In this document: positions 1-8,359 of the stretch, one piece after another
Layout of the letters: each line of letters begins with the position of its first letter
How positions within the stretch are numbered: the first letter of the stretch is position 1
From: Phycicoccus duodecadis
GTDB taxonomy: Bacteria > Actinomycetota > Actinomycetes > Actinomycetales > Dermatophilaceae
DNA length: 64,000 bases
NCBI RefSeq assembly: GCF_002846495.1
Contig: NZ_PJNE01000001.1
Span: forward strand, 1,860,001-1,924,000
Reading direction: 5' to 3'
The notes under the pieces: model-generated
What the model was told of the DNA's origin: nothing
The model's input: the letters and a program-made list of their open reading frames with translations, nothing else
The model's database searches: none
Translations under genes and position numbers: made by a program

Positions 1-527
1 TCCTCGGCGACCCGTACCAGGACGTGCGGGTCGGGTTCCTCGGCGCCACCATCGAGGGTCCGGAGCTGTTCGCGCTGCTGACCGCCGTCGTGCTCATCGG
101 CGGCTTCTTCGTCGCGTTCCGCTTCTCGACGTGGGGCCTGACCATGCGGGCGCAGTCCGAGAACAAGGAGGCGGCCGCCCTGATGGGGATCCGCAGCTGG
201 CGCGTCACGGCCAGCGCCTGGGCCCTCGGGGGTGCCCTCGCGGCCATCGCCATCCTCTTCATCGCGACCCTCCCGGTGGCCGGTGGCGCCGGTCTCACCG
301 CGGCCCACACCATCGCCTTCGCGGCCTTCCCGGCGGCCATCCTCGGCGGCCTCACCTCCCCGGGGGGCGCGGTGGTCGGCGGCCTCGTGGTCGGGCTGGC
401 CGAGTCCTCCGCCGCCCAGTACATCGACAACGACTTCGCCAAGGTCGCCGTCTACCTGGTCATGCTCGTCGTCCTCGTCGCCAGACCGTCGGGGCTGTTC
501 GGGAAGGTGGAGCAGGTCCGTGTCTGA
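1..527 (+). CDS. livH: Branched-chain amino acid ABC transporter permease, LivH type (3' part, runs off left edge)
   Basis: This is the C-terminal part of an inner-membrane permease of the high-affinity branched-chain amino acid family. The reading frame is already open at base 3, so the true start lies left of the window. The visible 175 or so residues hold several hydrophobic segments, and the cytoplasmic loop TMRAQSENKEAAALMGI, rich in charged residues before a Gly, is the typical site of contact with the ATPase. The stop overlaps the next permease by 8 bases, indicating one operon with livM and the receptor gene. The substrate need not be leucine, isoleucine or valine: related systems carry amides, urea or aromatic acids. 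The ATPase genes are not in view and may lie to the left. Confidence 0.85.
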   Translation, partial: LGDPYQDVRVGFLGATIEGPELFALLTAVVLIGGFFVAFRFSTWGLTMRAQSENKEAAALMGIRSWRVTASAWALGGALAAIAILFIATLPVAGGAGLTAAHTIAFAAFPAAILGGLTSPGGAVVGGLVVGLAESSAAQYIDNDFAKVAVYLVMLVVLVARPSGLFGKVEQVRV

Positions 528-1674
528 CGCCACGAGCGCCGAGGCCCCGGGCCCGCAGCCGGACGGCCACGTCGGGATGCCGGCCGTGCACCCGCGCCGC
601 AGCCGGCTCCGCTGGCTGGGGTGGGGCGCCCTGGCGGTGGTGCTGTTCCTGGTCCCGATCTACCTGCCGGGGCAGTACCTCATCGTCAGCACCTGGGTGA
701 TGACCGGGGCGGTCGGCGCCATGGGCCTGACCATGCTGATCGGGCAGGCCGGCCAGCTCTCGCTGGCGCACTCGTTCTTCCTCCTCGTGGGCGGCGTGAG
801 CTACACGGTGCTGTCCAGCGACGGCACCGACGGCTTCGTGGGCCTCGGGCTGCCGACCGCCCTCAGCCTCGTGCTGGCCGTGGTCATCAGCGCCCTGGTG
901 GGCGCGGCCTTCGCGCCGGTGTCCGGGCGGTTGCGCGGCATCTACCTGGGCGTCGCCTCGCTGAGCCTGGTCTTCCTCGGCTGGTGGCTGGCGCGGGTGC
1001 TCCCGTCGATCGCGGGCAGCACCTCCAGCGGCCGCTACGCCGACGACCTCAACCTGTTCGGCTTCGACTTCGGCGAGAAGTCGCCCACGCTGGCGATCCT
1101 GGGCGTGCCCATCGGGCAGAACGAGCGGCTCTTCTGGCTCTACGCGGCCCTGACCCTCATCGCCTACCTCGTCGCCCGCGGTGCCGTCGACGGGCGGGTC
1201 GGGCGTGCCTGGCGGGCCGTGCGCGACAACGAGGCCGCCGCGACCGTCATGGGGGTCTCGGTGGTGCGGCAGAAGGCCACCGCCTTCGCCGTCTCCGGTG
1301 CCTACGCCGGGCTCGCGGGGGTGATGGTCGTGTGGTGGTACGACGGCCTGCTCAAGCCCGACGAGGCCGTCGACAGCGGCACCTACAGCACGGCCGTCGC
1401 CATCGCCTACCTCGCGATGGTCGTCATCGGGGGGCTCGGCTCGCTCGGCGGTGCCATCGTCGGCGCGGCCGTGGTGTTCGGGACACCGCTGATCATCCCG
1501 CTGCTCAGCCAGGGCGATAGCACCGCGGTGCTCTCCTCCGGCGGCACGGCGTTCTCGCCCGTCGTCATCACCTACCTCGCGTACGGGGCGCTGGTCGTCC
1601 TCATCGTCCTGTTCGAGCCCGGCGGCTTCGCGGCCATCGGGCGCCGTATCGCCGGGCGGTTCACGCGCGGCTGA
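520..1674 (+). CDS. livM: Branched-chain amino acid ABC transporter permease, LivM type
   Basis: Second permease of the importer, 384 residues. I chose the GTG at 520, which overlaps the livH stop and follows a GGTGGAGCAGG ribosome-binding stretch; longer starts would run through livH. A basic N-terminal tail of about 45 residues precedes a run of membrane helices. The cytoplasmic loop AWRAVRDNEAAATVMGVS near residue 230 is the LivM hallmark. The order permease, permease, receptor is usual for the family. Family assignment is firm; the transported compound cannot be read from the sequence. Confidence 0.88.
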   Translation: MSDATSAEAPGPQPDGHVGMPAVHPRRSRLRWLGWGALAVVLFLVPIYLPGQYLIVSTWVMTGAVGAMGLTMLIGQAGQLSLAHSFFLLVGGVSYTVLSSDGTDGFVGLGLPTALSLVLAVVISALVGAAFAPVSGRLRGIYLGVASLSLVFLGWWLARVLPSIAGSTSSGRYADDLNLFGFDFGEKSPTLAILGVPIGQNERLFWLYAALTLIAYLVARGAVDGRVGRAWRAVRDNEAAATVMGVSVVRQKATAFAVSGAYAGLAGVMVVWWYDGLLKPDEAVDSGTYSTAVAIAYLAMVVIGGLGSLGGAIVGAAVVFGTPLIIPLLSQGDSTAVLSSGGTAFSPVVITYLAYGALVVLIVLFEPGGFAAIGRRIAGRFTRG

Positions 1675-1756
1675 CCCGGCCCCCTACCCCCGCCGTCGGC
1701 GGGCGCCCGACCGCCGCGGCGACAGCCCGTGGTGGACCCCCCAGAAAGGAACCCAG

Positions 1757-3037
1757 ATGAGCACGAAGAAGCTCGCGAGAGCTCTGGCGGCCACCGTGGT
1801 CGTCTCGTCCCTCGCCCTGGCCGGCTGCAGCAGCAAGGCGCAGACCGGTGGTTCGAGCGGTGGCGACGCCAGCGGCAAGGGCGCGGTCAAGACCGACGTC
1901 GGCGTCACCGACTCCGAGATCACCCTCGGCAACCTCACCGACCTGTCCGGGGTGTTCAAGATCCTCGGGCTGGGCATCACCCAGGGCACCGAGATGTGGG
2001 CGGAGGACGTCAACGCGGCCGGGGGCATCTGCAACCGCAAGATCAAGATCACCTCCAGCGACCACGGCTACTCGGCCGAGAAGGCCGTCCCGCTGTACAA
2101 CCAGACCAAGGGCCAGGTCCTGGGCTACGTCCAGCTGCTCGGCTCGCCCATCCTCGCGGCGCTGAAGAAGCCGATGGTCGACGACAAGGTCTCGGCCGTG
2201 CCGTCGTCGTGGGCGTCCACCAACCTCGACGCCCCCGAGGTCGTCATGGTCGGTACGACCTACGACGTCGAGATGGTCAACGGGATGAGCTACCTGATGG
2301 AGCAGGGCAAGATCAAGGAGGGCGACTCCATCGGCCACATCTACATCGACAGCGAGTACGGCAAGAACGGGTTCGCCGGCTCCTCCGCCTTCGCCAAGGA
2401 GCACAACATGACCATGGTGCCCAAGACGGTCACGTCGACCGACGCCGACCTCACGAGCTCGATCACGGCGCTGAAGTCGGCCGGGGTCAAGGCCATCATG
2501 CTGACCACCACGCCGGCGCAGACCGCGTCGGCGGTCGGCCAGGCGGCGGCCCAGGGGCTGAACGTGCCGATCTTCGGCAGCAACCCCACGTACGCGCCCC
2601 AGCTGCTCGGCACCCCGGCCGCCGCGGCGCTCACCAGCGGCCAGTTCATCACCGCGGCCGGCATCCAGCCCTTCAACTCCACCGACCCCAAGGTCCAGGA
2701 GCTCGCGAAGCGCTACAAGGAGAAGTACAAGGACACCCCGACCTTCGGGCCGCTCGTCGGCTACACCTTCGGGCAGACCTGGGGCGAGATGCTCAAGAAG
2801 GCGTGCGACGCCGGTGACCTGACCCGTCAGGGCATCCTCGACGCCAAGGCCCAGACCAAGGTCGACACCGGGGGCCTGGCCCCGAGCATCCTCGACTTCA
2901 CGAAGCCCGGCGAGCCGTCGACGCGCGCCGTCTACCTCATGAAGCCCGCCAAGGTCGAGGGCGGCCTCGAGCTCGTGCAGCCCGAGCCGTACACCTCCAA
3001 GGAGGCCGAGGCGTTCAAGACGCCCTTCCAGAAGTGA
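1757..3037 (+). CDS. ABC transporter substrate-binding lipoprotein (Peripla_BP_6 family)
   Basis: Solute receptor of the Liv-type importer, 426 residues. The N-terminus has a basic start, a hydrophobic stretch and the lipobox LALAGC, so the mature protein should be a lipid-anchored exported protein beginning at Cys. It is followed by a Gly/Ser-rich linker of about 20 residues. The segment beginning TLGNLTDLSGVFKILG matches the start of the type I periplasmic-binding fold (SGxxxxxG), and the rest is colinear with amide/branched-chain receptors. GAAAGGAACC lies just before the ATG. An 82-base gap after livM suggests it is in the same operon but may be translated more strongly. Confidence 0.88.
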   Translation: MSTKKLARALAATVVVSSLALAGCSSKAQTGGSSGGDASGKGAVKTDVGVTDSEITLGNLTDLSGVFKILGLGITQGTEMWAEDVNAAGGICNRKIKITSSDHGYSAEKAVPLYNQTKGQVLGYVQLLGSPILAALKKPMVDDKVSAVPSSWASTNLDAPEVVMVGTTYDVEMVNGMSYLMEQGKIKEGDSIGHIYIDSEYGKNGFAGSSAFAKEHNMTMVPKTVTSTDADLTSSITALKSAGVKAIMLTTTPAQTASAVGQAAAQGLNVPIFGSNPTYAPQLLGTPAAAALTSGQFITAAGIQPFNSTDPKVQELAKRYKEKYKDTPTFGPLVGYTFGQTWGEMLKKACDAGDLTRQGILDAKAQTKVDTGGLAPSILDFTKPGEPSTRAVYLMKPAKVEGGLELVQPEPYTSKEAEAFKTPFQK

Positions 3038-3044
3038 CGCACGG

Positions 3045-3099
3045 CCTCACCCGCGGGTGAGGAGCAGGGCCCGGGCCGGCGTGCTGCCGCCCGGGCCCT
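3045..3099. terminator. Double hairpin between convergent genes
   Basis: Two adjacent hairpins separate the receptor gene and the convergent helicase gene. The first is the perfect palindrome CCTCACCCGCGGGTGAGG (3045-3062). The second has 11-base arms AGGGCCCGGGC (3066-3076) and GCCCGGGCCCT (3089-3099). Neither has a T tract, as is common for actinobacterial terminators. They could act in both directions. Confidence 0.6.
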
Positions 3100-3130
3100 C
3101 CGGCGTGCGGTGCGGCGTGGGGTCGTGACG

Positions 3131-5959
3131 TCAGGTCGTGGGGGCGAAGCCGGTGACGGTGAGGGCGGGCTCGCCGGCCTCGTCGGTGGCGCCGAGGTCG
3201 AGCTCGGCCGTGATGCGCCAGTCGTGGTCGCCCTCGGGGTCGTCGATGATCTGGGTGACGACCCAGCGGTCGGTCTCGTCCTCGACCCGGAAGAGGGCCG
3301 GGCCGCGGGCAGCGGGGCCGGTGGGCACCTCGTCGTACTCGGTGAGGTACTCGGCCGCGGCGTCCTGCCAGGCCTCGGCGGTGAGGCCGCCGTCGAGGGC
3401 GGCCAGCGCCTGCCAGCGCCCGAGCGAAAGGAGCTCGACGCGCCGGAACATGCTCTGGCGCACCATGACCCGCAGGGCGCGAGGGTTGGCCGACAGCTTC
3501 CGGTTCTCGCCCGGCGGCCGGACGACGGCCCCCGGCTCGTCGGAGGGATGGGTCAGCGCCTCCCACTCGTCGAGCAGGCTCGAGTCGGTGTGCCGCACGA
3601 CCTCGCCCAGCCACTCGACGAGGTCGTCGAGCTCCTCGGTGCGCGCCGACATCGGCACCGTCGAGCGCAGCGCCCGGTAGGCGTCGGTGAGGTAGCGCAG
3701 CACGATGCCCTCGGCGCGCGCCAGCTTGTAGTGGGCCACGAACTCGCCGAACCCCAAGGCACGCTCGAACATCTCGCGGACCACCGACTTGGGCGACAGG
3801 TCGCGGGGGTCGACCCACGGATGCCGCTGCCGGTAGGTGCGCAGGCTGAGCTCGAGCAGCTCGGCCAGCGGCCTGGGCCAGGTGACGTCGTCGAGGGCCT
3901 CCATCCGCTCCTCGTACTCGAGGCCGTCGGCCTTCATCGCGGCCACGGCCTCGCCACGCGCCTCGAACTGCTGCGCCATCAGGATCTGACGCGGGTCGTC
4001 GAGGGTGGCCTCGATGACGCTGACGACGTCGAGGGCGTACTCGGGCGACTCGCGGTCGAGCAGCTCGAGCGCGGCCAGGGCGAAAGCGGACAGCGGCTGG
4101 TTGAGGGCGAAGCCGTCGTGCAAGTCGAGGGCGACCTGGAAGGGGCCCTCGTCGTAGCGCCGCCCCGCACGGCGGACGAAGCGCTCGATGGGTGTCGGCT
4201 CGGCGGCGGTGCGCTCCGCGGCGGCGTCCCCGTCCCCGGGGGCGGGGACGTCGCCCGTGGTGCCCGCGGCCTCGGAGGGGTGCTGCGCGGGCGGGGTGGG
4301 GGTGAGGCCGGCGGCGGCCAGTGCCTCGCCGAGCGCGCCCAGGGCGTTGCCGGGGCCGGCGGGTTCGGGGGCCGGTTCGGGGGCGTCAGGGGCGGGAGGC
4401 GCCGGGGTGGCCGGAGCATCCGCGGGGGCGGGTTCGGCGTCGGCGGGGACCCAGTCCTCGACCGACGAGCCGTCGTCGGGCTCGACGACCCCGGCGCGTA
4501 CCAGCGAGCCCAGCACCTGCACCGCGCGCTCGAGCAGGGCCTCGCGCCGGGCCTCGTCCTCGTGGTTGTCGAGGACGAGGGTGTGCAGTGCCTCCTGCTG
4601 GCCCTCCCACTGGTCGAGGACGTTGAGGACCATCGCGTGGGTGACGCGCATCTTCGGGCGCAGCGGCTCGGGGGCGGCGGTGACGAGCTTGTCGTAGGTC
4701 GCCTCGGTGTAGGTCAGCACGCCCTCCGGCGGCTTCTTGCGGACGATGCGGCGCTCCTTCTTGGGGTCGCCGCCGGCCCTCGCGAGGGCCTTGGAGTTCT
4801 CGATGACGTGTTCGGGCGCCTGGACCACGACGTACCCGACGGTGTCGAAGCCCGCCCGCCCCGCGCGCCCGGCGATCTGGTGGAACTCACGTGCCCGCAG
4901 CACCCGCTGCCTGCGCCCGTCGTACTTGATGAGCGAGGTGAGCAGCACGGTGCGGATGGGCACGTTGATGCCGACGCCGAGGGTGTCGGTGCCGCAGATG
5001 ACCGCGAGCAGGCCGGCCTGCGCGAGGGTCTCGACGAGGCGCCGGTACTTCGGCAGCATCCCCGCGTGGTGGACCCCGATGCCGTGCAGCACGAGGCGGC
5101 GCAGGGTCTGGCCGAAGCCGGGGCCGAACCGGAAGCCGCCGACGGCCTCCTTGAGGGCGGCCTTGCGCTCGGCCCCGACGACGTCGACCGAGGCCAGGGC
5201 CTGGGCCTGCTCGACCGCGCCGGCCTGGGTGAACGACACCACGTAGACCGGCGCCCGGTCGTCGCGCAGCAGCAGCTCGATGGTCTCGTGGACGGCGGTC
5301 AGCACCCACTCGTGCTCGAGCGGCACGGGGCGCTCGACCCCCGTCACGGCCACGACGTCACGGTCGGTGCGGCGGCGGAGGTCGCGCTCGAGCTCGGTGG
5401 TGTCGCCGAGGGTGGCCGACATCAGCAGCATCTGGGTCTCGGGGAGGAGCAGCAGCGGCACCTGCCACGCCCAGCCGCGGTCGGGCTCGCCGTAGAAGTG
5501 GAACTCGTCCATGACGACGAGCCCGATGTCGGACGCGTCGCGCTCGCGCAGGGCGTGGTTGGCGAGGACCTCGGCGGTGGCGCAGATGATGGGCGCACCG
5601 GGGTTGACGGCCGCGTCGCCGGTGAGCATCCCGACCTGCTGGGCACCGAAGGTCTCGACGAGCGCGAAGAACTTCTCGGAGACCAGCGCCTTGATGGGGG
5701 CCGTGTACCAGGAGCGGCGCCCCGTGGCGAGGGCCTGCGCGTGGGCGGCGACCGCGACGAGCGACTTGCCCGATCCGGTCGGGGTGGCGAGGACGACGTG
5801 GGCGCCCTCGGCCAGCGCGAGGACGGCCTCCTCCTGCGCCGGGTAGAGGGCGAAGCCGCGCTCACCGGCCCACTCGACGAAGGCGTCGAGCGCGGCGTCG
5901 GCGCCGATGCCCGGGCGGCCGGGGGCGAGGTCGCCGGTGAGGCGGTCGGTGAGCGTCAT
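3131..5959 (-). CDS. DEAD/DEAH-box superfamily 2 helicase with DUF3516-type C-terminus
   Basis: ATP-dependent helicase of about 942 residues, probably acting on RNA. The ATG at 5959 (MTLTDRLTGDL) is chosen because the frame upstream is Arg/Pro-rich and does not look coding. Visible motifs are Walker A ATPTGSGKSLV (near residue 50), DExH box VVMDEFHFYGEPDRGW, motif III LLMSATLGD, and motif VI HQIAGRAGRAGFDTVG. Residues of roughly 480-560 are a Pro/Ala/Glu-rich low-complexity linker, followed by an alpha-helical C-terminal region of the kind annotated DUF3516 in actinobacteria. The helicase call is firm; the DUF3516 label rests on my recall of the family architecture. Confidence 0.85.
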   Translation of the reverse strand: MTLTDRLTGDLAPGRPGIGADAALDAFVEWAGERGFALYPAQEEAVLALAEGAHVVLATPTGSGKSLVAVAAHAQALATGRRSWYTAPIKALVSEKFFALVETFGAQQVGMLTGDAAVNPGAPIICATAEVLANHALRERDASDIGLVVMDEFHFYGEPDRGWAWQVPLLLLPETQMLLMSATLGDTTELERDLRRRTDRDVVAVTGVERPVPLEHEWVLTAVHETIELLLRDDRAPVYVVSFTQAGAVEQAQALASVDVVGAERKAALKEAVGGFRFGPGFGQTLRRLVLHGIGVHHAGMLPKYRRLVETLAQAGLLAVICGTDTLGVGINVPIRTVLLTSLIKYDGRRQRVLRAREFHQIAGRAGRAGFDTVGYVVVQAPEHVIENSKALARAGGDPKKERRIVRKKPPEGVLTYTEATYDKLVTAAPEPLRPKMRVTHAMVLNVLDQWEGQQEALHTLVLDNHEDEARREALLERAVQVLGSLVRAGVVEPDDGSSVEDWVPADAEPAPADAPATPAPPAPDAPEPAPEPAGPGNALGALGEALAAAGLTPTPPAQHPSEAAGTTGDVPAPGDGDAAAERTAAEPTPIERFVRRAGRRYDEGPFQVALDLHDGFALNQPLSAFALAALELLDRESPEYALDVVSVIEATLDDPRQILMAQQFEARGEAVAAMKADGLEYEERMEALDDVTWPRPLAELLELSLRTYRQRHPWVDPRDLSPKSVVREMFERALGFGEFVAHYKLARAEGIVLRYLTDAYRALRSTVPMSARTEELDDLVEWLGEVVRHTDSSLLDEWEALTHPSDEPGAVVRPPGENRKLSANPRALRVMVRQSMFRRVELLSLGRWQALAALDGGLTAEAWQDAAAEYLTEYDEVPTGPAARGPALFRVEDETDRWVVTQIIDDPEGDHDWRITAELDLGATDEAGEPALTVTGFAPTT

Positions 5960-6097
5960 CCCGGCGATTCTCCCCCACGGGGGAGGGACGGCCGGCCGCC
6001 GGCCGACGGTGGTGCGGCTGCCGAGGCCGCGGGCGCCGTGGTGAGGTCCGGACGCTCCCGATGCCGAGCCGCCCCCGAGGGGGAGGTGCGCCGTGCC

Positions 6098-6193
6098 CTC
6101 TCGGATGCTCCCGCTGGTGGTACATCCGAGAGGCGGCGATGGCGTGCGGCGGGGACGGTGGAGGTGCTCCCGGTCGGGGTGCATCCGAGAGGC
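6098..6193. repeat. Imperfect direct repeat with shared inverted arm
   Basis: Two 31-base copies (6104-6134 and 6163-6193, 59 bases apart) share TGCTCCCG at the left and CATCCGAGAGGC at the right and differ mainly in the middle. The element CTCTCGGATG at 6098-6107 is the inverse of CATCCGAGAG at 6123-6132 and again at 6182-6191, so one left arm can pair with either right arm. It lies in the leader of the minus-strand helicase gene, downstream of the glyoxalase remnant. Its function is unknown. Confidence 0.5.
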
Positions 6194-6255
6194 CCCGCTC
6201 GCAGCCTGTCGGCCGGGCTCGGTGAGCCGGGGCGTCCGGCGCCGGCGCCGGGATG

Positions 6256-6395
6256 ACCGGCGAGGGTCTGCGCCAGCATCACGATGATGCCCTCGGGGCC
6301 GCGCACGGAGCAGAGCCGGTCGATGTCCTGGTGGTCGGCGATCTCGCCGACCAGCCCGTATCCGAGCCCGCGCAGGCGACCGACCACCTCGGGAC
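6256..6395 (-). pseudogene. Remnant of a VOC/glyoxalase-family gene (C-terminal fragment)
   Basis: Read on the minus strand, this stretch encodes EVVGRLRGLGYGLVGEIADH followed by QDIDRLCSVRGPEGIIVMLA. This closely resembles the last beta-alpha-beta unit of small VOC (glyoxalase/bleomycin-resistance) proteins, where an acidic metal ligand sits in the RGPEGI segment. No start codon and no N-terminal half are present, because the TetR gene begins its 3' end only 36 bases upstream, and the frame runs on without a natural stop after the conserved part. I infer a truncated, non-functional gene. The match is by recognition of the motif only, without a database search. Confidence 0.5.
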
Positions 6396-6430
6396 CCCCA
6401 TGTTCGGGACATCCGTCCGGCGGGCTCCGG

Positions 6431-7033
6431 CTAGCGCACGACCCCGACGATGCGCAGGGCCACGTCGGCGTAGTGCTCGCCCAGCTCCTCCGGCGTCCAG
6501 GCCCCGCCGTCGCGCCACCAGCGGGCGACGTCCACCCCGAGCGACAGCAGCGCCGCGGCGGCGATCCGGGGCTCGGGGCACGCGAACACCCCCGCGTCGA
6601 CCCCGTCACGCACCACGGCCTGGACCTCGGCGTCGATGGCGTGCCGCAGGGCCGTGATCTCGTCGAGGTGCTCGGGCGCCAGCGCGGCCAGCTCGTAGTT
6701 CACGACGCGCGCCGAGGTGTGCGAGCGCGCGTGGTAGGTCACGAAGTCGCGCACCACGGCCCGCAGCCGCTCGACGTGGTCCTCGCTGGACGCCCGGGCC
6801 GCCCGCAGGATGCCGAGCGTCGTCTCGTGCCCCCGCCGCGAGATCCGGAAGAGGATCTCCTCCTTCGAGCGGTGATGCACGTACAGCGCGGCCGGGCTCA
6901 TCCCCGCCGCCGCCGCGATGTCGCGGGTGGTCGTCCCGTGGAAGCCCTGCGCGGCGAAGGTCTCGACGGCCGCCGCGAACAGCCGGTCGCGGGGCTCCTC
7001 GGGGCGCACGGCCCGTCGTGAGGGACTGCTCAC
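6431..7033 (-). CDS. TetR/AcrR family transcriptional regulator
   Basis: DNA-binding repressor of 200 residues starting at GTG 7033. The N-terminal helix-turn-helix spans roughly residues 15-65 and contains FAAQGFHGTTTRDIAAAAGM followed by SPAALYVHHRSKEEIL, the standard TetR pattern. The C-terminal ligand domain contains a motif pattern common to regulators of acyl-CoA and steroid metabolism. It is transcribed away from the thiolase operon across a 105-base divergent region that holds an AAGCGCTT-centred palindrome, so it probably represses that operon and itself, with an acyl-CoA as a likely inducer (inference). Confidence 0.88.
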   Translation of the reverse strand: MSSPSRRAVRPEEPRDRLFAAAVETFAAQGFHGTTTRDIAAAAGMSPAALYVHHRSKEEILFRISRRGHETTLGILRAARASSEDHVERLRAVVRDFVTYHARSHTSARVVNYELAALAPEHLDEITALRHAIDAEVQAVVRDGVDAGVFACPEPRIAAAALLSLGVDVARWWRDGGAWTPEELGEHYADVALRIVGVVR

Positions 7034-7084
7034 GCCGCCTCCTCCCGGGGTTGACGGCGGTGCGCCGCCCGTCCATGCTGGGGC

Positions 7085-7102
7085 TGAACAAGCGCTTAGT
7101 CA
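7085..7102. promoter_or_regulatory. Candidate TetR operator before thiolase operon
   Basis: The sequence TGAACAAGCGCTTAGTCA is an imperfect palindrome with a perfect AAGCGCTT core. It resembles the published KstR2-type consensus AnCAAGnnCTTGnT, with one mismatch in the right half. It lies 37 bases before the thiolase ATG and 52 bases from the TetR start, where a shared operator is expected. Confidence 0.6.
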
Positions 7103-7138
7103 AGCACAGGAACACCCGCTGCCCCACGGAGGTGCACG

Positions 7139-8359
7139 ATGCCCGAAGCCGTGATCGTCGCGACCGCGAGGTCCCCGATCGGCCGGGCCCGCAAGGGTTC
7201 CCTGGCCTCGGCCCGCCCCGACGACCTCGCCGTCCAGATGCTCGAGGCCGCGCTCGCGCAGGTCCCCGCGCTCGACCGCGGCGAGATCGAGGACCTGATG
7301 CTCGGTGTGGGGCAGCCCGCCGGGGAGTCCGGCTACAACCTCGCGCGCGTCGTCGCCGTCCTGGCCGGGATGGACCACCTGCCCGGCACCACCGTCAACC
7401 GCTACTGCTCCTCCTCCCTGCAGACGACCCGGATGGCGCTGCACGCCATCCGCTCCGGCGAGGGCCACGCCTTCGTCTCGATGGGCGTCGAGACCGTGAG
7501 CCGCTACGAGAACGGGCGCGCCGACGGCATCCCGGGCAGCCAGAACCCCCGTTTCGACGACGCCACCGCTCGCACCGCGCGCCGCTCCGAGGGAGGCGCC
7601 CCCACGTGGAGCGACCCCCGCGACGACGGCGACCTGCCCGACATCTACATCGCGATGGGGCAGACGGCCGAGAACGTCGCCCAGCTCAAGGGCGTCACCC
7701 GCGAGGACCAGGACCGCTTCGGCGTCCGCAGCCAGAACCGCGCCGAGCAGGCCATCGCCGACGGGTTCTGGGCCACGGACATCACCCCGGTCACCCTCCC
7801 CGACGGCACGGTCGTCGACCACGACGACGGCCCGCGCGCGGGGGTCACCTACGAGGCCGTCTCCCAGCTCCAGCCGGTGTTCCGCCCCGACGGCACCGTC
7901 ACCGCCGGCAACTGCTGCCCGCTCAACGACGGTGCCGCGGCCGTGGTCGTCATGAGCGACGTCCGGGCCCGTGAGCTGGGCGTCACCCCGCTCGCGCGCA
8001 TCGTCTCCACCGCGGTCTCGGGCCTCAGCCCCGAGATCATGGGCCTCGGCCCGGTCGACGCCAGCCGCCGCGCCCTCGAGCGCGCCGGCATGGGCATCGG
8101 CGACGTCGACCTGGTCGAGCTCAACGAGGCCTTCGCGGCCCAGGTCATCGCCTCGGCCCGCGAGCTGGGCATCGACGACGACCGGCTCAACGTCCACGGT
8201 GGGGCCATCGCGGTCGGCCACCCGTTCGGGATGACCGGCGCGCGCCTCACCTCCACCCTCATCAACGGGCTCCGTCACCGCGACGGGCAGATCGGACTGG
8301 AAACCATGTGCGTCGGCGGCGGTCAGGGCATGGCGATGGTGCTGGAGCGGCTGTCATGA
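7139..8359 (+). CDS. Acetyl-CoA C-acyltransferase (thiolase)
   Basis: Cytosolic thiolase, 406 residues, the last step of a beta-oxidation cycle: 3-ketoacyl-CoA plus CoA gives acetyl-CoA and a shortened acyl-CoA. The nucleophilic Cys lies in NRYCSSSLQTTRMA (near residue 90), the catalytic His in GGAIAVGHPFGMTGAR, and the second Cys in CVGGGQGMAM close to the C-terminus, so all three catalytic elements are present. CGGAGG lies 7-12 bases before the ATG. It is the first gene of a six-cistron operon, and its stop overlaps the next start as ATGA. Confidence 0.93.
   Translation: MPEAVIVATARSPIGRARKGSLASARPDDLAVQMLEAALAQVPALDRGEIEDLMLGVGQPAGESGYNLARVVAVLAGMDHLPGTTVNRYCSSSLQTTRMALHAIRSGEGHAFVSMGVETVSRYENGRADGIPGSQNPRFDDATARTARRSEGGAPTWSDPRDDGDLPDIYIAMGQTAENVAQLKGVTREDQDRFGVRSQNRAEQAIADGFWATDITPVTLPDGTVVDHDDGPRAGVTYEAVSQLQPVFRPDGTVTAGNCCPLNDGAAAVVVMSDVRARELGVTPLARIVSTAVSGLSPEIMGLGPVDASRRALERAGMGIGDVDLVELNEAFAAQVIASARELGIDDDRLNVHGGAIAVGHPFGMTGARLTSTLINGLRHRDGQIGLETMCVGGGQGMAMVLERLS

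Noticed and set aside
3110-6256. A 1,048-codon plus-strand open frame opposite the helicase gene
   Set aside because: It is the antisense of a gene with all helicase motifs; its translation is Gly/Val/Leu/Arg-rich without any domain and reflects the third-position GC bias of the true gene.
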